This document shows, piece by piece, positions 49,640 through 60,192 of a DNA stretch of 64,000 nt. Within the stretch, counting starts at the first letter, position 1. Each line of letters begins with the position of its first letter. The notes under the pieces were generated by a model that did no database searches, was not told where the DNA came from, and saw only the letters and a list, made by a program, of their open reading frames with translations. The stretch comes from Eupeodes corollae. Lineage: Eukaryota; Arthropoda; Insecta; Diptera; Syrphidae. Made by a program: the position numbers and the translations under genes. The stretch is from contig NC_079147.1 of NCBI RefSeq assembly GCF_945859685.1, forward strand, positions 239,564,765 to 239,628,764. Direction: 5' to 3'.

Positions 49640-51530
49640 CTGCAATATTAAAATGGTCTTGGGAGATTTCAATGCCCAGATAGGAAAGGAAGACATCTCT
49701 GCTAGAATAATCCGACAAAAATGGCTTACACGACAACATTTCTGATCAAGGAAGTCAGGTTCATCAATATAAGTTTTCGACACACCAACATTCACAAAGA
49801 ACTTTGAGTTTTCCAGACCAATTTACCGTCAACCAGATTGATCATATTGTGATCGACGCTAAACACACTTCCAGCATCATAAATGGCTGAACTTTCTGAG
49901 GGGGTAACATTGACTGAGACGGCTAATTTGTTTTAGATAAGGGGATTCCAGACCACAAGCAAAACAGGAAGATGCTGGGAGCAGATACAACGTCGAAAAG
50001 CTAGAATCGCAAGAGATTAGTAAGCCCTTTTCTTTCCGAGTCACAAGTAAACTCTCTCAAAGATACCTGCCGCCAACACAATGTAGCAAGAACCAGTGAC
50101 AACATTGCGAAGATCCAATCAGATAAGTCGACTTTGACTTGCTAGGTTTCAAATCAACACAAATAAGAATCCCCTGGTTTAATGAAAAATGCAGCCAAAC
50201 AACAGACAGGTAAAGGGGTGGCGATGCATAGAAGGACGAGAGCTGCTCACGAGGTCTATGAGCAGAAGAAGAGAGAGGAACATCGACTTCTCAGAAAGAA
50301 AAAAAAGAGAGAACATGAAAAACGTGCGGTAGGATGTTGATAGGTTAAAACCAGAAATGAAGTTCGAAAGTCTTATGAACAGGTGAAACGTTCATAAGCC
50401 TCGAACCAAAGGCTACAAAAAACATAGTCGAAACTTGAAAAGACGTCAAAGACTAACCAGATTCCACTGTTAACGAAAGTAGACAATGCAGTCTTCCTAA
50501 CTTAGATGAAGTAAAGATTGCCATATAGTATAAGCTTAACAGATGACTTAATTGCCCATCTTTTCAAAGCAGCTGGTAATAATTTGGTTAGGAGTTCGCA
50601 CCAACTTATCTGCAAAATTTGCCCGGAAGAGACCACGATGAATGGAATCTCAGTATTCAGTCGCACAACGCATAGAAAATCGTTTCTTCCTTTATATGTG
50701 ATAGGCCCCATATTAGTGTGGTTTTAGACCAGCAAAGTCCTGCATGACAATGGACTTTAAAGCATCTATCTTTTCTATCACTACAACCGGACAAGAAAGA
50801 ACATGGTACTATCCATGACTTAACTTAAAGTTTTACTTGTGTACCTTTCTATCATATATTATCTGACCCCCCCCTCCAAGACGGAAATCAGTTTTGAGGT
50901 TGAAATGAGGTTGAAATCATATTGCACGGGTTCAAATTCAAAAACAAATGCTCGTCTACCCAAGGGCTCTATTTTTTCTCCGCCACTTTTTTACTTTCTG
51001 ATTTTACCTATGCATTTGTTGTCAAAAGAGGTTTTAGCCAAGACAAGGCGATGCATTGCCATGCGACTTCTTCAACATAGTTCTGGAAAGAATTGTGCAA
51101 AACTCATCCTTCAACACTAGAGGCACACTCTTCCATAGGTCCATCCAATTACTCGGAAAGCCGATGATATTGACATAATTGGAAGATCAAAGCGTGATGG
51201 CAGTGGAGCGTTTTTGAGCATTGGGATGGAAGCAGAGAAGATGGGTTTAGTGGTCAATGAGTGCAAGACCAAATATATGCTGTCATCAAAAAAGGACATT
51301 GAATGACAAAGTCTTGGATAAAACAAAACTGCTTTTTGGACTTGGAAGGCAACTAAGTAGTAAAGTCCTTTCGAGCCTCTTAAATCATCATTTATGAGAC
51401 TTATTTTTACTGTTCTTCTTTATTGCGTTGAAGCCTCGTTTCTTTCAAAGAAAGATGAGAGCGTCTTAGAATGCTTCGAGAGAAAAATTTGGTCCCGTTG
51501 ACGTAGTTGGAAAATGGGGGAGGAGATATA
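49640..51530 (+). pseudogene. RTE-like LINE-R copy, part upstream of the pogo-like insertion
   Basis: Plus-strand copy starting within the endonuclease (IKMVLGDFNAQIGKEDIS near 49650; a decayed QPD-SY-CDRR version of the QIDHVVID motif near 49830), then IRIPWFNEKCSQTTDR near 50170, RTRAAHEVYEQKKREEH near 50235, and a collapsed RT. LCNIVLERIVQNS-like sequence near 51065-51110, GRSKRDGSGAFLSIGMEAEKM near 51180-51240, CKTKYMLSSKKDIE near 51265-51300 and ERKIWSR near 51478 remain. Stops and indels are frequent, so it is older than its opposite-strand neighbour. It stops at 51530, where the DNA transposon starts, and resumes at 54071. Confidence 0.8.
51529..51530. repeat. TA target-site duplication, left
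   Basis: TA directly before the left inverted repeat, matched by TA at 54071-54072. The uninterrupted LINE paralogue near 41818 has a single TA here (AAATATAACGACG). Confidence 0.85.
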
Positions 51531-51555
51531 GGGTAATTGCGGGAGAGATGCCGCG
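51531..51555 (+). repeat. Left terminal inverted repeat (25 bp)
   Basis: Starts GGGTAATTGCGGGAGAGATG and ends CCGCG. Exact reverse complement of 54046-54070; the match stops after base 25. Confidence 0.95.
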
Positions 51556-51557
51556 TC

Positions 51558-51571
51558 GGGGAAGATGCCGC
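51558..51571 (+). repeat. Left subterminal copy of the repeat core
   Basis: GGGGAAGATGCCGC, a one-gap or substituted version of GGGAGAGATGCCGC, directly after the left inverted repeat. Confidence 0.8.
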
Positions 51572-51889
51572 ACTCAACCAAACTCATACATCTAGTCATC
51601 CACGGAAATTTTTTTTTTTTGATTTCTGTTCATAAAGTACTCAAAAGAAAACGTACACAAAAAAAACAACTTGCATAGAATATGTAACGCGAGTTTTTTT
51701 TCTTTCTTTTGTTTTACGCACCCTTTTAGACTATGGAAATTTTTCAGTATGTTGCAGTTTGTGGATCCAAAAACAAGTTTTCGCGTGTTTTCTCAAGTGT
51801 AAGTATTTTGTGTCATTAAATAGTGTGTAAAGAAGTGGTTGGTGTGATTTTTTGTTGTTTTCGTTTTTTTTTTCGATATGAAACGTGGG

Positions 51890-51950
51890 GCGGCATCTCT
51901 CCCTCACTACGGGGATAGATGCCGCACTTTTTTTTTGAGAAGATGCCGCA
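51890..51950. repeat. Left internal palindrome of repeat cores
   Basis: GCGGCATCTCTCCC (51890-51903, inverted) faces GGGGATAGATGCCGC (51911-51925, direct) across 7 bases. A third direct variant, GAGAAGATGCCGC, lies at 51937-51949. Together they form a potential hairpin or a cluster of transposase binding sites just before the gene. Confidence 0.85.
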
Positions 51951-52000
51951 TATTTAAATCGTTTATTTTGCATTTAAAATTTAATATATAGGAATAAGAA

Positions 52001-53817
52001 ATGCCACGAAAATATAAAAGAACAACAAACCGAGGAAGTTGGAGCGAAGAGGCATTGGATAATGCTCGAAAAAGCATTGAAGATGGGATGTCCGTTCGGA
52101 AAGCCGAAAAATTGTTTGGTGTACCGGCTAGAACTCTTTCGAGACGGTTAAAAGATGGAAATTTTGAAAAGAAACCACTAGGCTTTATGGGTAATTATTT
52201 ACTTAATTAGTTATTGAACTTTGTGAAGGTATATGAAGGTAATTTGTATATCTATTGACAGGTGTTCTTGGAAAAGAAAATGAAAGAAAGCTAGCAGATC
52301 ACATAAAAAAATTAGCGGCTGCAGGATTTGGTGTTGACAGAGAAGGAATTAGGAGCTTGGCGTTTAAGCTAGCGGAGAAAATGAATATCAAACACAAATT
52401 TAACTCAACTAAAAAAAAAGCTGGATATGCATGGCTTGCCTCCTTTTTGGAAAGGAATAAAGACATTTCATTAAGACAATCCGAAGGACTTTCCCTTTCC
52501 CGTGCTCAGGGTATGAATCGATCGTCAGCAAATGACTTTTTTGAAGTTCTTCACAAAGTTTTAACTGAGAACAATTTAATGGACAAACCTGGAAATATAT
52601 TTAATATGGACGAAAGCGGATTACAACTGAACAATAAACCGGGAAAGGTGTTAACGCAAAAAGGTGTTAAGGACGTTCATGTGGTAACTGCTAAGGAGAA
52701 AGGAGAAAATGTCACTGTTGTAGCATGTTGTAACGCAGAGGGAAACTTCTTACCACCTGTTTTGATAATGAAAGGAGTAAATAGAAAAGCAGAGTTTATG
52801 GACGGATTACCAAGTGGCTCCGATGTTTACATGAACAAAAAATCATCGTACATCAATACTGAGTTATTTTTTAGATGGTTGAAAGAACATTTCATGCCAC
52901 GAAAACCTGTAGGTAAGACACTGTTAATCTTGGATGGTCACACGTCTCACAGCAACGCCTTGGAGATGCTGGAATTTGCTGAAAACAACAAAATCATTAT
53001 CCTCTGCTTACCAAGTCATACTACACAAGCACTGCAACCTTTAGATCGAAGTTTTTTCAAGCCATTAAAATCGTTTTTCCATAACGAAGCCAAGGCTTGG
53101 ATGAACCATCATAAAAATAGAACCATAACGAGATACCAGGCTGGGCATTTAATTGGGAATGCATGGGAGAAAGCAGCGTCTGTTGGAAATGGAGCTTCAG
53201 GTTTCAGAGCCACAGGAATCTACCCTTTTAATCCTCAAGCTATTCCAGATCACTTCTTTAGCATATCAGACTCAGCTGCAGTCGAGGTTCAGCAATCGGC
53301 AGCTCTTCCGTCAGAAACGATCGTTTTATCTCCTGAATCGAACTTGGAGCCGGTAATTCCAACCACCAGCAATACATCGCACAACTGTAATCATTCTGAA
53401 AATGAAACACACACTTCAACATGCTTCAATAAACCTACGCCAACAAAACTACTTCAAGAAATTTCACCACTGCCCAAAATTCCAGCGCTGACTTTTTCAA
53501 GAAGAAGACAGAAGGCAGAAGTCTTAACTTCACCCAGCTCAATAGAAAAAAAGAAGAAAATTAAGTCTCCAAAGCCCCAAGAAGAAAAAAAAGCTTCAAA
53601 AAGGAAGATTGAGCCGGCTGCGAATCCTAATGTCTGTGCGGAATGTTGGGAAAATTATTTTTTGACAAAAAAAAGAGAGGATTGGATTCAATGTTCAAAA
53701 TGTAGTAAGTGGCTACATGAAAATTGTACACGCTACAAAAAACCAGAATTTTCCCTCTGCACAGACTGTGGACGTGATGAGGAACGAAAAAAACATGCTG
53801 GAGATAAAACAAAATAA
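52001..53817 (+). CDS. pogo-like transposase with PHD finger (two exons)
   Basis: Cut-and-paste transposase that would bind the element ends and insert at TA. Exons 52001-52190 and 52262-53817 join in frame through a 71-nt GT-AG intron (donor GG|GTAATT, acceptor TTGACAG), giving 581 residues. An in-frame TAA two codons before ATG fixes the start. Domains: Psq/CENP-B-type HTH at about residues 10-55 (SVRKAEKLFGVPARTLSRRL); second HTH of Tc5/CENP-B type at about 65-160 (AGYAWLASFLERN); DDE catalytic core at about 175-380 with D180 (NMDESG), D288 (LILDGHTSH) and D325 (QALQPLD), spacing 107 and 36; a Ser/Pro/Lys-rich linker; PHD-type C4HC3 at 522-566 (C522, C525, C541, C544, H549, C552, C563, C566). 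All catalytic and zinc residues are present. AATAAA overlaps the stop (53813) and recurs at 53965. Domestication is less likely because the ends are intact. Confidence 0.93.
52191..52261 (+). other. 71-nt intron of the transposase gene
   Basis: GTAATT donor and ...TTGACAG acceptor. Unspliced reading meets TAG at 52208. Splicing restores the frame (phase 1; Gly64 spans the junction) and links the N-terminal HTH to the rest. The length is typical of fly short introns. Confidence 0.85.
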
Positions 53818-53848
53818 AAATAACATACAAATTCAATGAATTTAATAT

Positions 53849-53884
53849 GCGGCATCTCTCCCACACATGTCGGGAGAGATGGCA
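53849..53884. repeat. Right internal palindrome of repeat cores
   Basis: GCGGCATCTCTCCC (53849-53862) faces GGGAGAGATGGCA (53872-53884) across 9 bases, mirroring the arrangement near the left end. Confidence 0.85.
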
Positions 53885-54045
53885 CACATAATACATTTTA
53901 TATTATTATTAATATTTATGAAATAATTTATAATTTTTTATTTTGATGTTTTATAATGGTAGAAAATAAATTTCTTTTTTAAGTTGTTTTTGAAAAATTG
54001 TGTTTTTTTTACTTTTATAAAAAATTACATCAATTTTTAAAAAAG

Positions 54046-54070
54046 CGCGGCATCTCTCCCGCAATTACCC
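54046..54070 (-). repeat. Right terminal inverted repeat (25 bp)
   Basis: Ends TCTCCCGCAATTACCC; exact reverse complement of 51531-51555. Followed by the TA duplication. Confidence 0.95.
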
Positions 54071-54340
54071 TAACGAAAAACGAAGGAGAAGATAAACTTT
54101 AGATGGCTATTTCATGTAGAGCCAATGGACATCAACTCTCTAGCATGGAAGGTCTTTGAATCTAGTTCCGAGCAGTAGAGAAAGGCCGCTACTCAAGTGG
54201 CTGACGCATGTGGCAAAAGACCTCAACAACTTGGCGTGCGTGAAGACAGCGACCGAGCTGACTAGAGACGCATGTTGTTTGAAGCTCGGGTCCACCGGAC
54301 TGTAGCAGTGTAGCACCACCTTAGGTTCAAGTAATTTAAA
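54071..54340 (+). pseudogene. RTE-like LINE-R copy, part downstream of the pogo-like insertion
   Basis: Continues the interrupted copy at 49640-51530. It aligns with 41819-42150: AACGAAAAACG for AACGACGAACT at the junction, then TGGCTATTTCATGTAGAGCC and ATGGACATCAACTCTCTAGC, down to the 3' end ACTGTAGCAGTGTAGCACCACCTTAGG near 54300-54328. About 45 bases of the paralogue after the junction are missing. No frame remains. Confidence 0.85.
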
Positions 54341-55186
54341 AGGTACAGCTGGTTACATTTAAAATATGTCAGCATCAAGACTGATTCAACTTCAATTGTA
54401 GCATAAATGGGAATATGAAAGACAAAAACCAATAACCTTCGATTACCAGTGTTACATTTTTCTTGAAATGAGTTTTTGTTTTCGGTATGACGTGTCCTGA
54501 GGTATTGTATGAGATGGGCTGCATTCGCACCGCCTACACTAATTATTTATACGTTTAATCCCCTAGCTAAGCTTATTCCTAGACCACTCATAGCGTAATT
54601 ACAAACTCGTCCCAAAAAATATGAAATACTGGGAATATTAACTTAACCATGGAAATGGTTTGTGCAATTGATTAGTTTGTTCAAAGACACAAACCATTTC
54701 TCTGTATGTGATATTTACCCAGTATTTCATGTTTTTATAAAAATAAAAAGAAAGCAATTCAATAAATTATGCATATGTATTCAATTAAAACGCCATTTGC
54801 ATAATCTACGGACAATTTTCTTTTATTTGACACCTTATTCTCTGAAAGTATATTTTGTATGTCCACAATGTATGATCATATTTATAATGACCTTAAGTTT
54901 ACTATCTGTCCATCAATACCTTATCTTACATTAATAGCCCTTTTTTTAAATAGGTATCCATAATTACCTAAATCGTCAACAAAATCCCTTTTTTTACAAT
55001 CTATAACTAAACTCATTTAAATTATTATTAATATAGCAAACAATTATTATCTCGATAATAATAAATAATAATTCTATAATTAACTCAGCAAAGCCGGACC
55101 TTATAATAAGCTTTTGTTTATGTTGTTGATGTGCTCTCATATATATTTATTGTATATTTTATCCACCAACCAACCAAACTACTGAA

Positions 55187-55208
55187 GACCGACCGCGACC
55201 GCGACCGT
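55187..55208. repeat. CGACCG tandem repeat
   Basis: Three to four imperfect GACCGC units. Confidence 0.85.
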
Positions 55209-55390
55209 GCGCTTGTCAAAGTTTCGACGTTAAACTAGTTCTGTTTCCGGTTTAACTTTCAGCTATAGACTAGTTAAAGCCCGGCCCAGTATTAAGTCAC
55301 CTGCAAATGTATACAATTTGCATTTGAAATTTACAACATAGAGGCCCTTTCGATGTTGTGGCAATGATGATGGTGGTAAAGTAGGGTATA

Positions 55391-55449
55391 AGGAAGGTAA
55401 GGTAAGGTAAGCTAAGGCAAGGCAAAGCAAGGTAAGGAAAGGCAAAGGA
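55391..55449. repeat. GGTAA/GGCAA pentanucleotide array, imperfect
   Basis: About eleven units of AAGGT, AAGGC or close variants in tandem. Confidence 0.85.
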
Positions 55450-56279
55450 TAGGCGTTAGCGTTATCCGCACCATTCCGGTTTGCATGTGGTAATTAAGTG
55501 CTGAAATTATTATCGTTAGTATACGTATAGTTGAGGCTGTTGGTGCAAGAGCGGAAGCGTTAAGGAGGTAAGCCTGTAGCACGCTATATATTGTGTATAC
55601 CTCCTCTCTGCTCCATCATACAATACTGCGGCACGAAAACTAAAATACAAGCAGTCGCAGTTAGTGGATTTGATAAGAGTACCCAGCTGTGCGGCACAGG
55701 ACTAGCAACTTTATACTATAAAGCAAGGAAGGTATACAATGTACACTAATGCAGAGTGTCCTCTTCTCATCCGAGAGATTAGTTTATGTCATCTGTTTCC
55801 GGTGCAACTTGTAAGCGATGAATTAAGCGAAAAACTTGATTTTAATATTTTCATTCATTAAAACAGAAAAGACGCGCAACACACATCGACTTTAGGTATA
55901 GTGACAGCGACAGCAGCGGCAGCGGGTTTTGTGAAGCAAAAACTAAACAACTTGTATATGAGCCCTTGCCACCACCATCGCGCCTCATATGCCAAAAAAA
56001 AAACCATCATACGCGCATCCAACTAAACCACCTCAGCTTAGTGTAATAAACGTTCCAAAGGATTTGCTGATGATGCCACTCCAACCAGACTAGGATGGAC
56101 TTCATTGAGTGTGTTCCATCATTGAAGATGCAATCATCATCGTGAAAGGCAATGAATTTAAGGTAGCAAAAGTCATGATGCATTTTCTGTCCGTTGCGTC
56201 ACCCCCACGTCGCACCGCGTCGCGCAGCCTTCACAGTCATAGTCGCCTCGTGCGTCAGTCGTCGCGGTTGGCGTTGTGA

Positions 56280-56314
56280 TATAAATAGACAGAAGCAGCA
56301 GAGGTCCCAGTTTC
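56280..56314 (+). promoter_or_regulatory. Candidate TATA plus initiator core promoter
   Basis: TATAAATA at 56280-56287 and an initiator-like CCAGTT with its A at 56309, 29 bases from the first T of the TATA box, the spacing expected for insect RNA polymerase II. It lies at the edge of a CpG-rich patch and 37 bases before an ATG with a nearby consensus splice donor. Prediction by motif only. Confidence 0.3.
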
Positions 56315-56345
56315 TACTCCTGCCGCTGCCCTTACATATGTAGCT

Positions 56346-56376
56346 ATGAATGTGATAGATAGTTCAAGTGCTCAAG
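56346..56376 (+). CDS. Candidate first coding exon (10 codons), partial
   Basis: ATG at 56346 opens MNVIDSSSAQ plus one base and meets the strong donor CAAG|GTGAGT at 56377. It fits downstream of the TATA/initiator pair at 56280-56309. No second exon is identified and the peptide is too short to recognise. The combination of three signals at the right spacing is suggestive, each alone being common. Confidence 0.28.
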
Positions 56377-58469
56377 GTGAGTGCAAACTAGTTGGCTGGC
56401 ATTTAAAGATGCCAACTTGGATGTAATCCCTTTTATTCGGAGATGTGGCATGCCTCTTAAGCAAACACATGCAAAATATTTCCATAACGATGCTCACACC
56501 GAACAATGTTTAATGAGATGTTGATTGCGCTAAGAAATAAAAACAAAAGCAATGAAACTTTTGATTTTGTACCTATAGCTCGCGGCGGGCGGTGCGGCGG
56601 CGGTCGGGGTAGTTTTGAGAAAAATGATGAAGAGGTAAAAACTTAAGTTTACTTTGGTTGAAGGATAATTCTTAACTGGATGCATCTTGTTTTTTAAAAG
56701 TAATTTGCTTGTTTACTTCCATCAGGCTCTATGCAAACTCTACGTTTATAGACGCTTCTTTAATATAAAACCTTTTTATTTGTTTTTATTCTTATTTCGA
56801 CTGAAACGCTGATGAACGATGCAAGATGAAGTTATTATATGGACTTAAGGGTCACTTAACTCATCAAACTAATATTTCAGTCCGTATTTAATGCTTCATG
56901 AGGGCTAACGATTTGACCTCATAAACTGTCATCAAGATTTTCTTAGCTATTTTCTATCTTTATTTATTGTGAAGGAAGAAAATAATTGGAATTGGTTGTT
57001 GGAACCCTGGAAGATATTCTGAGACAGTTATCTACAAAGGTCTGTCTGCGTAAACGAGTTTCACACTCTATGGCACTGGTCAGCGCTATCTCTTTAGCCT
57101 AAGCATGATAACATCAGTTGATGATTGTACTGCCTCCGAAATCGTTCGTCTACACATAAGGTCCATCAATTCTCCATACGACTTTCCTCTTGAACACAAC
57201 AAAGGGGTTGGAATGTCTTTTGTTAAGCAACCAGGCTTAAGATTTTTCCAACATTTTCGTCATTTCTTGACGTTACGGGGCGTACTGCCCTCGTATAAGC
57301 ACTATTTGCTTTCATCAGTTACGAGCAACGTATTTCTTCTTGGGAAAGTGATTTGGGACTGTGGAAAAAATTCTTCAAACGGTATTGAACCAATATTTAG
57401 TACCTTACAGCTTAAATTTTGAAAAATTTACGGAAATATTGAAAACTCATTTCAAAAGTGAGTGCCCAAGCCAAAATAAAGAACAGCACTCATTTTGTGC
57501 TGAATTCTTGCAAAAGGTTTGTTAGATTTTAGTGGTAACAAACAATAATTAAAGTCACAGTGACTTGCTCAAATACAGTGCTACAGTTCCAGAGTTTTCA
57601 TGAACATCAGTTCGCAATAGATCAAAACAGCTTAACATTTCACACACTCATCTGAGGCGAATTCTGCAGCTTAGAGTGGTGGAATCATTGGAATTCCAAA
57701 ATCGGCATATCAGCTTTCTTAGCACCTGTTTCAAACCATCAGTTCACAAATAAATCACCACTATCATCAAATCAATTCTTTGAGCTTCAGTCCGAAATCG
57801 TTAACTAGGTTTTGTAAAATTCAAGTTCAACTTGAAAACTTTATTTTTAAGGACACTTTTGTGTATGGGCCGCAACTTTTACATAGAAACTGTTTACAAA
57901 AAAGTTCCTACTTTTTGGAAAAGGAAGCTATTAAGGGGGTTTGCAAATGTTAGAAGACAGTCCAATTTGCAGTAAAGGAACACTCAATTCTTCCAATTAA
58001 TATAAAATTGGTTATTGAATAAGAGATTTCTATAAAGGTACATACTTTTGGTGATAATTCCTATATTTAAAAATTATTAAGAACTTTCGAAGAAGGTTCC
58101 AAATCCAGAAAAAAAAGTATATCTCGACTTTTTCGAAGACACTGCGTAAACTTTGACTTTTAAAACTACCGTACAACTACTTAATTGGTAATTGTTCATC
58201 TTATTGAGACATTCACCTTCTAAGACACAATACATTGGTCTTCTGATTGGATCGAAGATAAGAGGTTCAACTTTATGTCTGACTCTTCAAAATTGTTAGT
58301 TCTGCAGTGGTGACTTCAAATCGAATGGCGCTACATATCGTAATCAAAACTAATTGAGTAAGTGGACTGCTATCATCGATATCTATGAAGAACATGTGAA
58401 AAATATTGTTAATACTTTCTCCATTTCGGAGACATTATGACTGATCGATTTTTACTGTTGCTGATTGTT
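56377..58469. other. Region without recognisable gene
   Basis: AT-rich after a CGG-rich patch near 56580-56610. The 105-codon frame at 57105-57422 has no recognisable domain. No element supported. Confidence 0.45.
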
Positions 58470-60192
58470 TGGTTAGGTTAGGTTAAAGTGGCTGTTGGTT
58501 GGGAAGTCCAACACACTTAGACCAAAGTATGGTCCGTTGTGATACCACATGGATCAGTTGATCAGCTTAACTCGTCGAACCCATTGGAGCTCCGAATAAA
58601 GCGTAGGAGACAAATAATGTCAGAATTTTTTAGATCGCTGGTATCGTAGAAGTAGTAGTCTCCAAGGTGGATTCTACGTCTTTGTGATAAGGCAGGACAT
58701 GTGCACTCCTCATCCATTCAACTCCTACAAAAATTATTTGCAGGGGCTCCAAGTCGAAGAGTATGCCTTTCCATATAGGTGTCCATTCAGGACACCTATA
58801 ACTTATCTAATGTGCAATCTTCTCAGAGAGATTAATTGTTTTGAGCGCCTGGCGCTAAGATTAGGCCAAATTAGTTTTGTCGCTAAACAGGTGGAGGTGT
58901 TATTCCACTTGAAGTTTGTTTTCTCTATGGTATCTTGCTTTAGCATGAGTTTACATATAGCTAAAGGGATACCTATGCTTGCATTGTGAGCCAGCAGAGG
59001 TAAAGTTGATCAGCTTTTTGCAAGTTCGTCAGCTCTGCAATTTCCTGGAATCTCTTTTTGGCCCGGCACCCAGAAAAGGTGAATGTTGAACTGTGTAGCC
59101 ATCTCCATAAGAGATGATCGACAATTTAGGGCTGTTAGTGATTTAGTGGAGACATATTCTAGGGATTCCATTATTGATCCACAGAGAGGAGGCTTGAAGC
59201 CGTATGGCTGTATTAGCAGCTGTTTGCTTGCTGAAAATGTCCAGCGGTATTAGATGGAACAGAACATCAAGTGAGGGAGAGTAGGTAGAGCGAAGTGCTC
59301 CTCCCATACACAGGCAGGCTGTTCGTTGGACTTTGCTGAGTTTATCGCGATTTGTCGCTATATTTAGCGCCGTCCACCATACCGCTACTCCATAAGTAAA
59401 GATCGGCCTTGTGACCGAGATATATAGCCAGTGTGTAATGCAGGGCTGTAGGCCCCATTTATTACTAATGGCCTTTTGACAGGAGAACAAGGCTACCGTA
59501 GCCTTGTTCATTCTCTCTTGAATATTAGGTTTCCAACTTAATTTCTTATCCAAAACGAGACCCAAGTATTTTGCTTTTTCAGAGAATTTAAGTGATACAC
59601 CGTTTATAAGTTGAGGGTTTTGTAAGATTTCTTTTAGTTTTTGGGTGTTTACCCGTTACTGCAATAGCAACATCGTCATCATAAGCAAGCACTTTGTATT
59701 CCTCTCTTTCTAGAGTAATTAGTAACTCATTTATTACTAAGTTCCAGAGGCGACCACCACCTCGTGGCGTACCTCTGCTGACAGCCCTTTGTGCAGTAAG
59801 ATCGCCCAGTTTTAATTGATTATCCTGCTTATCAGCATCTGATTAATCAATTCGCTGATCGACTTATTTACCTTTAAAGATGTCAATACACGTGCAATTG
59901 CAGATGTGTCGACATTGTTAAATGCAACTTCTATATCTAAAAAGGTAACTAGTATGTACTCTTTATGATGGAAGGAATATTCGATTGTACGTACAATACT
60001 GTGTAGAGCCGTTTCAACTGATTTACTTTAGTTGTAGTCGTGTTGAGCTTTTGAAAGGAGGTACTAACAATACTTGCCCTTAAGTGGCTATCGATCAAAT
60101 GTTCAAAAGTTTGGAGAAGGAATGATGATAAGCTGATAGGTCTTAGGTCTTTAGGGTTAACGTGGCTGGAATAAAAACGACTTTAACTTGTC
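58470..60192 (-). pseudogene. LINE with RNase H (I/LOA-like), copy 2, with RT
   Basis: Minus-strand copy of the family at 10960-11816. RT starts near 60190: VKVVFIP, then HVNPKDLRPISLSSFLLQTF near 60160-60110, FLDIEVAFNNVDTSAIARVL near 59945-59885 (first catalytic Asp), VLAYDDDVAIAVTG near 59690-59650 (the usual YADD reads YDDD), and an open thumb segment GLVLDKKLSWKPNIQERMNK ... GLQPCITHWLYISVTRPIFTYGVAVWW (59565-59143). A deletion near 59158 joins this to the RNase H and C-terminal part, whose 3' end at 58470 is a TAACC-type tail. Stops lie between the RT blocks. Not functional. Confidence 0.85.

Larger units (their letters stand above)
51531..54070 (+). mobile_element. Complete pogo-like (IS630/Tc1/mariner superfamily) DNA transposon
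   Basis: A 2540-bp element bounded by 25-bp perfect inverted repeats beginning GGGTAATTGCGGGAGAGATG and flanked by a TA duplication, the target of the Tc1/mariner/pogo superfamily. It contains one gene of two exons for a 581-residue transposase (52001-53817) with no stops or frameshifts. Leader (51556-52000) and trailer (53818-54045) hold further copies of the repeat core. It lies in a dead RTE-like LINE, whose halves continue on both sides. Intact ends, target duplication and reading frame make it a candidate autonomous and fairly recent insertion. DD36D spacing, Psq/CENP-B-type HTH and DDE_1-like core support the pogo group. Whether its end sequence matches a catalogued family I cannot tell. 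Confidence 0.93.
54341..56279. other. Low-copy region, increasingly CpG-rich towards 56.2 kb
   Basis: No transposon recognised. It carries GACC/GCGACC and GGTAA microsatellites and, from about 55900, GC-richer sequence (CGTCGCACCGCGTCGCGCAG near 56205-56225), which could be a promoter-proximal region for the candidate start site at 56309. Confidence 0.45.
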
